Shown here piece by piece: positions 55,895 through 64,000 of a DNA stretch of 64,000 bases. A program made the translations under genes and the position numbers. The stretch is from Nymphaea colorata. Its lineage: Eukaryota; Streptophyta; Magnoliopsida; Nymphaeales; Nymphaeaceae. Numbering within the stretch: position 1 is the stretch's first letter; every line of letters begins with the position of its first letter. The DNA is taken from positions 1,550,001-1,614,000 of the forward strand of contig NC_045141.1 in assembly GCF_008831285.2 (NCBI RefSeq), read 5' to 3'. The notes beneath the pieces were generated by a model, which had not been told where the DNA came from, did not search any database, and saw only the letters and a program-made list of their open reading frames with translations.

Positions 55895-57957
55895 TGATCA
55901 AACAAGTCTTCAATTTTAAGAAGTTGATACTTATTCTTGATGATGACTTGATTTAATATGTGGTAATCTATACAAAAGTGCATCGTTCCATCATTCTTCT
56001 TAACAAACAACATGGGTGCTTCCCAAGGTGACATGCTGGGTCGAATGAAGCCTTTATCTAAGGGCTTCTATAATTGATTCTTCAATTCTTTTAACTCTAA
56101 TGGTCTCATATTATATGGTGTCTTAGAAATAGGAGTTGTCCCTGATAACAACTCTATTTTGAATTCAACTTCTCGTGTTGAAGGCAAACTCGATAGCTCT
56201 TCAAGAAACACATCGAGGTTCTCACTCACAATAACAACATCCTTTAACTTCATCAGTTTAGTCTCACTGGCCATTACGTTGACCAAGAATGAAACACTCC
56301 CCTTTTCTAACAATTGTTTAGCCTTTAGTGCAGACACCATTATCTTATCAGTTCGACTGCCTTTTCGAGCATGGTCCATCGGCTACACCTCATGAGTCAA
56401 CAACTGTAGTTGCTTGTATCTACAATCTATAATGGCATAATGCATATATAGTCAATCCATGGTTAGAATAACATCGAACCCATTGAGATTTATGATCACC
56501 AACTATGCAGGTATATAATGTTGATGAGTCTTTGCATCTACATCAGGTAGATACTGGCTACATAAATCTTGATTATGCATAGTGCTGCCCACTTTTAAAA
56601 TATACGACATCATCCTAACTGACACTTCTAGTGAAGTGGCAAATCGACTAGATATGAAAGAATGAGTCACCCCTACATCAAACAACACTCTAGCAATGTG
56701 AGAACCAACAAGTAATGTACCATTAATAAGATCGTGTGCCTGAAGCTCCTCCATGGTAGCCGCATAGACACATCCAATCATCTATTCTGCACTAGAAGGA
56801 CCAGCTTCGGGCTTCTTCAACTCTTTTTGTCGCATTGTGGGACAATCTTTGATGAAATGTCTCATCTTTTCACAGTGTAAACACGCTCTGGTCTTCCGAT
56901 AGCTTGGCTTCTTGGGGTGCACACATGAGCAAGTAGGCCACCTCGGTAGAGTCAGAGTAGTCATTGCCCCCTATGTGGTGCCACTGTGGGTAAGCTTGTT
57001 CCACCTGAATACTCTATCATCATGCTTCCCATAAAACTTTACTCTGCCTGCAAAGTTGTAGTGCTTGGCCTGCATCCACCCACCATGTGTGTGTGTTGGC
57101 TTGTCTCCTTGTAATGGTCCTTTAGTATCCTTGCTCAATCCTCCTCCATGCGTCTAACCATGGTGACCGCCTCGTCTAAATCATGAGGCCAGCTGACATC
57201 ACCTTGCTTCGCAGTTCGACACGCAGTTCATGTACAAACTTGTCTGCTCTGGTCTCATCTGTGGTATAGAGATATGGGAAATACACATTTAAGTGTCAAT
57301 ACTTAGTAACATATTCTTCCAAGCTCATATGGTTTTGTTGCAACCCAAGGAACTCTTGCATTTTTTGTTTCTGATATGTGTTGGGAAGTAAGTGTTAAAG
57401 TACGAATCTCTAAATTGCTTCCATGAGATCCACTATTGTCCTGTGAACCGAATCTCTGGGTTGATTGCCACCATCGTTTCCTTTCAATAAATATGAGCTA
57501 TAGTTTACTTTATCTCCTTCCGGCATCTTGAGAAACTCAAAATGCACTCTACCTCTTCAATCCACTCCTCTGCGGCTTCTAGGCTGGCATCTTCAGTAAA
57601 GACAAGCGGCTGCATCGACATAAACTACTTGAACAACACCGAAGTTGCCTTCTCCTTAGGTTGTGTAGTGGTGTCTCCTGTAGGAGATGCATGACTCCTT
57701 TGATTACTAACCATCAACTATACTAAGGAGGTCGGTGTCTACAAAATCGTTAGTAATATAGTCTGCTGATACAAGGGTGGAGTCTGCATTGGTGGTGCTT
57801 GGGCACCCACACTAGTCTGGGCGAATGGTTGCCCTGACGTACTATCATCCAATGGGTTATGTGCATTTGAATGGGCCGAACTTGGCTCTTTCTGTGCCTC
57901 TATAGCCGGCCCATCTTGCTTCTTACCCATATGTTGGTACTCCATCTGTACAATCAT
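55895..57957 (-). pseudogene. 5' half of the outer element (gag, protease, RT start)
   Basis: From 57,957 downward: a gag N-terminus similar to the inner copy (MEYQHMGKKQDG), degraded capsid, a zinc knuckle ACLHCEKMRHFIKDC with all Cys and His present, a protease VLFDVGVTHSFIS (the Asp-Ala-Gly active site reads Asp-Val-Gly), then the RT lead-in ([20 protein letters not shown]) and RT fingers ([18 protein letters not shown]). It ends at KIEDLFD, where the inner element begins. Many stops and shifts are present. Confidence 0.85.
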
Positions 57958-58187
57958 GAACCTTTATTTTCAAAACAAGGTCTATGACAAGTCTTTTAAG
58001 TCAAATCACAAAGGTGCATCATCACAATCATCAAAACGTCAATCCATCGTATACTTATATGTCCCAGTGAAAATCAAAACTACAATAAGAGCTCAATCAA
58101 GTAGCACGTACCTGGGCAACATGACTTCGCAGATATACTTTAGCTCACATCTATAGTGGGGTTTTTCCATAGCTCTAATAGCAAAAC

Positions 58188-60760
58188 TGTCACATCCCAA
58201 CCTTTTTAGCCCCAAATAATTTTTTTTGTTAAAACATCAAGGTGCGACGACACAACGATTCGAAAGAAGCTATGCATATCAAAAGACAATAGGGTAAACT
58301 TTTCATTATGTAGTAAATTTCAGTTCATACAAAATTACTTCATATTCCTTAGTGATACACATGACAAAAATGTCCCAAAACAACAACATTGATGTCTAAC
58401 AAAATAAAACATCCATGAGACCCAAAACATGACACATGGCATTACAATACACTACAATAGACCCAAAAGTTCTCCAGTAGGATGTGAGTTGAGCCATCTG
58501 ATCAATATGTTGTTTCAAGTCCACCAAAACCTGAAAAAGTAAACAACAGGAGGCTTAGCCTTCGCAGTATTGCAACAAACCAGATAAATCTCTAACCCTC
58601 TAAAGTAATGGCTCAAATATAAAATATAACAAATATGAAAACAAAACACTATCATGTCATGATAGGAGCATGCAATCACATGACTTGTCATGGAAGTCCC
58701 TCAAGTATACCACATCATGTAGAGACCGCTCAATGAACACAATTAACATATTTAATATTCACATTCACTTCATGCATATTCACTTCATTTACGTACACTT
58801 CATTCACGTACACTTCATTCACGTGCTTTTTATTTACAATAATTTCATTTGCATTAGTTTTAGTAAATTGACAGTTTCTGTTGTGCAAACATAGGCATGT
58901 GCACACCATGCATGACCTACAATCAAGAGACCGTGGTGGCTCGAAACGGTATGAATCAATTCACGCTGCAGTGATAGAGCACTCGTCGATGGATGTGTGA
59001 ATTTCAAGGAGAGTTGTTCAGCTTTTACTAGGAAACCTAGGTTGAGAAGGCGGGAGCCCAATGCTCCAAGCACTTCACACAATGATATCCTAGGGCCTTG
59101 CACTGCTTGCGTTCTGAGCATGCAAGGCCAGTGGCGAGGGCGGTACATCTCCCAAACACATTGCCATAACTCACTACCTCTCATCTATTATTTTTTATTA
59201 ACTTATCATTATAAAAACACATTTATAAACAGACCAGCTAGCCCACAAGGTTAGTTAACTTCATGAGTGCACCCAAACCTCAAGTCACCTCCCTATGAGG
59301 GCTGCACACACAATAAATGCTCTTAGCTAGCCATCACAACTTTACGGTACATTTACCCTTCAAATTCATTCAATTACATCACGCCCACGGCAATGCATAC
59401 CAAAAATATTACAATATTCACATAATTCAAACATATTTATTACATCATACAAAACTTAGCCGAAGCATGGAGAGTAGTGTCGATCCATGATTGGCTCATT
59501 GCTGCCCTATGCAATTATCATTTTAGAATGTTTTCTAATACACAACCAGGGTCAATGAGATACTCGACTCGATACTCCACCTCACATGCAATTGCGTAGT
59601 AATTTGAAGAACAAAACCAATCTCATAATCATTCAATCACATGCATCCATTCATTCAACACAATACAATCACATAATCCTTAAAGACATTCTAACTTTGG
59701 CCCCAGGCAGGGATTTGACTGGAATAAGCTATACTTGATGCGCATTGTCAAAATACCCAAATCACCTCAAGCTTCGAATCTTGTTGCTCAAGGTCTACTC
59801 GATGTACCCAGTGTACCTGCAAACATAATCAAGTGATAAGTTTTCTACTCGCTTTACTTTACAATCTATACAAGTATGAAATATAATCATTGAGACATAA
59901 GTCATCGCCTCAAGAGGGTGCCAACAGGTATTATCGGCCTATAACACCTCCAATAGGTTTCTTCCCAACTCCTTGAGGTTGTGACCAAACGATTAAACTC
60001 AAAACTTTGATTCAACCTATCCTTAGTACGTTTCTCACTTGCTTTCTTGGTTGAGAGATCTTCCCAGTAATTACGCTTTCCAACATACATATTCTTTCCC
60101 AACAAGCAACGCAATATGCACATCAACAATAGCATATGTCATGAGTTCGCTAAAATGCTTCTAAACATTTTCAACAACATCAAATCTCTACCATGCTTCC
60201 TAACTGCTTCAAAAATTAACCTGTCATGCTAAAAAGATAATTATATACTTAGATATTCATCACTCCAAAATCGTCTTAGACCTTCCCCAAAATAGTAAAG
60301 TCTCGAACATGCATTATAAATAATCCAAACCTGAATCTAGCATGCTCAAATAATAATTATACATGCACTAGCAGAAGACATTAGACAAGTTAGGCTCGAT
60401 TAGGCCTCACTCACCCCATTCTTAGAGTCCTAACTGCTGTAGTGCTCCTGGCAGCCACACCAACGCACTCAACTAAGCACCAACGCCAAAGATTGATTGT
60501 TGTTGTCATGTCCAATGCTTTCAATTCACTGGTATGAGGGGAAAGACATGTCCTGAAGCTCAATGCCACAGCACCTCCACTGTTGCTCCTTCTTATGCCT
60601 CCTTTGTCTCTGCGTCGGCTTCACACTCGTGAGATGAGAGAGCGACGAAGAGGAAGATGAAAAAGAAGAGCCCTACATCGAGCTTCCTATTCACACGAGG
60701 AGCTCAGGCCCGGGTCTAGACCCTGATCCATTCCAACCTACAAGACACCAAGGCGTTACA
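58188..60760 (-). repeat. 5' LTR of the outer gypsy element
   Basis: Begins TGTCACATCCCAACC and ends CAAGGCGTTACA. It is followed by the GTGTG target duplication and preceded by a mutated primer-binding site (58,170-58,183, AGCTCTAATAGCAA on the plus strand). Confidence 0.88.
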
Positions 60761-60765
60761 GTGTG

Positions 60766-62570
60766 AGTTTTGGGGAAGGAATTATTGATTGCAGATTCCA
60801 AACACAATCGGCCTTGTTGTTTGTAAAAAATTTTCTCAAGTCTCTATAGTAGCATTTTCCTGAGAGTAGGGGAGGGAAGAAAAGAGATGAGGGATTGGTT
60901 GGTGGGGTTGCCTAGTTAGCTAGCTACTTAAGTAATACATAGAAGGTAGGGGAAAGGTCATTCAAAATTAAAATGAAGGGAAGGGAGGAGAGTTTGGGGG
61001 GGCAAAGGCAAAGTGTTTTGATGGTGTGGTTATGGGATTGGGGCTATGTTGCCTATTGCTACTGACATGCCAGCACCCAAAAGGACTTTTGCTGGCACTG
61101 TTCACCATGATAGCACTTGGCAGCATTAAATCTAGTGGTATCAATTATTAGGGCATTGGTTCCACCCGAACTGGGGAACTCACATCTTTTAACTTCATCT
61201 CAGCCTCCTCCAGCAAATGACAAATATTGGGAAAATTGGCCTTCACAAAAATTCATTAATTACTTCTTTAGGCTTGTAGTTTAGTTACTAGTTAGTTAAA
61301 AGTTATAACAAAAAAGAAAAAATAAAAGTCGATTCACCGGTAATTGATTAAACAAATATAAACTGATTACTGCCATTGGCAGCAAGGAATTTGAAGGTTG
61401 TCATGTTGATGACCCACATGAAATTGTTATTTTGCTCCTTGAACTATTGCTACACATACTAACAACATTATATGAATGAGTTGCATCTAGCGGTAATTTT
61501 GCACTTAGCCATTAACACTAGAGATATCAGGAGATTAGATTCAGATCCAATATCTAACTGAACTACTTTGAATAAGTCTTGCAGATATAGCAAAAAAAAT
61601 CCCATTTGGATTTAAGAAATGACATCCAATTAGATTTGGATTGAGATTTGATTTTGAAGAAATATCAAATAAAAAATTAAGCACAAGTATGTTCATTATC
61701 AATGCATTTTGAAAGCAAGTTCTTCATATATTATAATGTAATTTGGATTCAGTTGTGAATTAAAAGAAATGACATCTTAAATAGGGTTTACTCTAATTCT
61801 TTTTCTTTGTAAATTTGCTTGGTTCACCTTAAAGAACCAAAACATACTAACTGATCTAACATCTGCATCTTTAACATGCTAGCCTTTATTTATTTCATTA
61901 TTATACAACCTTTTTGTATCTCTCTCTACCAAGAAAGAAAAAGAAAGCCTTTCTATTGTTGTAGTTTATTAAACGGTAGCATTTTGTTGTAGTTTGGATG
62001 TTCAGAGTCCATGCATGTGAAACCCTCACTAGTATCAATTTTGTCATTTTACTTTGAAAATTTTGTGCTCTTTTAGAATGATACCCTTTACAATCTCAAG
62101 ATGTTGTGTACTGTGTTCAGATTTTCTATTAGCATGTTCCTAACACTTGTTCCAATAAAGGCGATTTATTTATTTGTTATTTTTATTAGATACATCTTCC
62201 ATCTAAGCTTCTCTATGCATTCTTTCTTGCTGATATGATGGTGCCAAGTAGTGCCATGAATATGATTTTTTTGTTTACGCATTTAGATAATAATGCTAAG
62301 GATTACATTGTCATATCTTGTTCCTACCATGACTAATCGCTTTCTCTCTCACATAGTGAAGTGCATTTGGTTTTTTCTTTCATAGCTTCAAACCGTTTGT
62401 AAGATGGTGATTTATTGGCTTTTCTATCTTTTGAACTCTAGTTGTCGTGCACACACACCAACATTTAGGCATTTATAAGACTTACCAAAAGGATTTCTTT
62501 CTTAAGAAGCTTTCTTCACATACAGAAAACAAATGTTGTTAAACGTTGTACCTATATGAATCAAGCTACA
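60766..62570. other. Intergenic sequence right of the gypsy nest
   Basis: AT-rich. It contains GGATTTGGATT-like words near 61,530-61,720 similar in style to those in transporter intron 5. I see no gene or transposon terminus. Confidence 0.4.
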
Positions 62571-62578
62571 CACTTGCA

Positions 62579-63560
62579 TCTATGTTACTACCATGTTCCT
62601 AGCATTTATATCTCACTATGATAAGGTAGGTCTTGTTTTGCAGTAAATTGCTTATACTTATTTTTTCATATTTTATTTGTTATGTCCTAGTTTCTATCAT
62701 AGAGCTATTGTTTTGTTTTGGATAGCCCTCTATTTATAGCATGATCGAATCCTATTATTCAAGAAGATCATCATTCAAGAGCATACAAAGGAGATAATCT
62801 CTGAAATTGGAAGAGACGATCCCTATGAATCTTTGTCATAAAAGAATGGTACAAGCTAAAACTACAGTTTGGTATGCAAAGCTTACTGCAATTGTCTATG
62901 GTTTATTGATTAAATCAACTACCTTAGTGGAAGAGCAGAGAAGAATTACTAATTTCAGGAGAAAGAGAAAAATTGTTAGTTTAAAAAAAGAAGCACAAGT
63001 TCAAATTTGTCTTGACCATTTACTGAATTTAACCTAGTTTGTATATTATCATCTGATAAACTTCTAAATTGGAAAATGTAGCAAATAAAACAAAAAAACT
63101 CTGTAAAAGACTCAGGATTAAATTGTTGTTTGCGCTTGGATTATATTATCATGTTAAGATTGAGGTTATTCACAAGTAAGCAAAAGCATTGTTCGAAGTT
63201 TAATTGTTTACATCATTGTTGCCTATAATCAAGTTCAAGTTTTTACAGTCATGTTTCAAGATATGAATCATAACTGATTTGGGGATATATATGCATACTT
63301 ACTATTGTATACATCTTCAAAGCACTTGACTCAAACGTGAAATATTTTTTTTGAAGAATTAAAATTTCTAATATTTCTTGCTTTATTCCTCAACACTCAT
63401 TATTTCCAAGTATGAGGGGTGATCAATAAGTCATACATGTATGTTACTGGCATGTTCCTACCAATTTTATCTCACTACTATAAGGCAGGTCCTATTTTGC
63501 AATAAATTGTTTATACTTATTTTTTTACATTTTATTTGTTTTGTCTTAGTTTCCTTCAAA
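62579..63560. repeat. Diverged direct repeat pair, about 860 bp apart
   Basis: The segment 62,579-62,702 (ATGTTACTACCATGTTCCTA ... AAATTGCTTATACTTATTTT) recurs at 63,439-63,560 (ATGTTACTGGCATGTTCCTA ... AAATTGTTTATACTTATTTT). A weaker third piece with TAGCATGTTCCTAACAC lies near 62,130. An open frame at 62,807-63,037 between the copies has no recognisable domain. Confidence 0.7.
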
Positions 63561-63772
63561 GACCCTTCATATTCCGCAACCCTTCACGAACATGTGTGCA
63601 TGTTATGTTGCGCAACTAGAGGAGGCTAAAGGAATTCTAGATCAGATCCCATTGTGGTTTACATGTTTGATATAAAGTTTGCATAACTGCCAACTTTCTT
63701 AACAAATCAAGGCAGATTTCTCCCAGCTTCTTGGTTCATACTGCAACATTGCAGAGCTATGTTGATAGGTAA

Positions 63773-64000
63773 GCGTATGCCGAGTTGATAGGTATGTTGG
63801 AAAGGAATAGCATGCCTATAATTCTTGATGATGATTTTAACGCGACGAGAGCTTCCCATAATAAGACAGCCAGAGCTCTCAATTGGAAGCCCTACACGGA
63901 GTTTAATCAGTTCATAGGGAATGCAAGTCTGTGTGAAATCCAGGATAATTCCAGCAATTTCACATGGTCTAATCATTGTATCTCAAACATAATTTACTGC
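63773..64000 (+). pseudogene. LINE (L1-type) endonuclease fragment, cut by the window edge
   Basis: One frame is open from 63,773 to the window end (76 codons). It carries the apurinic-endonuclease-like signature of plant L1 ORF2 proteins: IILDDDFNATR (usually GGDFN), then YTEFNQFIGNASLCEIQ and SNFTWSN. The upstream endonuclease part is not visible in frame, so the element is 5'-truncated or decayed. Reverse transcriptase would follow beyond the window. Confidence 0.7.

Larger units (their letters stand above)
40997..60760 (-). mobile_element. Outer Ty3/gypsy chromovirus (Tekay/Del-like), carrying a nested copy
   Basis: Its LTRs are 40,997-43,424 (3' LTR) and 58,188-60,760 (5' LTR). Both run TGTCACA(C/T)CCCAACC...GTTACA on the plus strand, which is TGTAAC...TGTGACA in element sense. 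A 5-bp GTGTG duplication flanks the whole. The 3' LTR has a roughly 50-bp deletion near its end relative to the other. A purine tract (AAGGAGGGTAGGA on the minus strand) abuts the 3' LTR. A degenerate tRNA-iMet-type primer site is next to the 5' LTR (58,170-58,183). Coding parts are 55,895-57,957 (gag, protease, RT start) and about 43,430-45,953 (RT to chromodomain). The reading frames are full of stops and shifts. LTR divergence is visibly greater than in the nested copy, so this element is older. Confidence 0.9.

Noticed and set aside
55336-56034. A 232-codon minus-strand frame across the inner LTR and the outer RT
   Set aside because: It is a chance fusion: the first part is outer-element RT, and the rest is the antisense-open purine-rich LTR. 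The junction is the insertion boundary.

Overview
This is plant nuclear DNA, almost certainly from an angiosperm. The evidence is GT-AG introns, an ERD6-like sugar transporter with 18 exons, chromovirus (Tekay/Del-like), Copia, L1-type LINE, hAT and PIF/Harbinger elements, and long CT/GA, AT and GT microsatellites. The species cannot be named from the sequence. Only one gene in the window looks intact and confidently identifiable. The rest is mostly layered transposable elements and gene fragments.

Layout. 1-3.9 kb: AT-rich, with weak minus-strand candidate exons of an unidentified gene or pseudogene. 3,951-8,896: a PIF/Harbinger transposon with TTA target duplications, carrying a Myb/SANT-like gene and a DDE transposase gene, both broken. 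9.4-14.3 kb: two diverged direct repeats around a short broken acidic reading frame, which looks like an old non-autonomous LTR element. 15.5-18.9 kb: two hAT elements of one family, each with a perfect 8-bp target duplication. The larger one has captured a fragment of a nuclear poly(A)-binding protein gene, intron included. Between them lie a GC-rich MITE-like element and a Copia 3' fragment. 18.9-23.1 kb: TC-rich, then AT-rich intergenic sequence.

23,129-35,985 (minus): an ERD6-like monosaccharide transporter gene. I traced 18 exons with consistent phases and canonical splice sites, encoding 462 residues. Intron 7 (4.8 kb) holds a badly decayed Copia pol region. Intron 14 holds a recent 102-bp tandem duplication beside a splice acceptor. 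36-41 kb: the transporter's upstream region, an 80-bp tandem duplication, a roughly 440-bp fold-back built of TATCTCATAC-type units, microsatellites, and one isolated rhodanese-like exon.

40,997-60,760: a nest of two related Ty3/gypsy chromoviruses, both on the minus strand. The outer, older element has both LTR ends and a GTGTG target duplication. The inner, younger one sits inside the outer reverse transcriptase but has lost both extreme ends; one junction falls on an 8-bp shared word, which suggests illegitimate repair rather than a clean insertion. 60.8-64 kb: AT-rich sequence with a diverged direct repeat, ending in the endonuclease part of a LINE that runs off the window.

Functionally, the transporter probably moves monosaccharides across the vacuolar or plasma membrane. 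All transposon genes seen here carry inactivating lesions.
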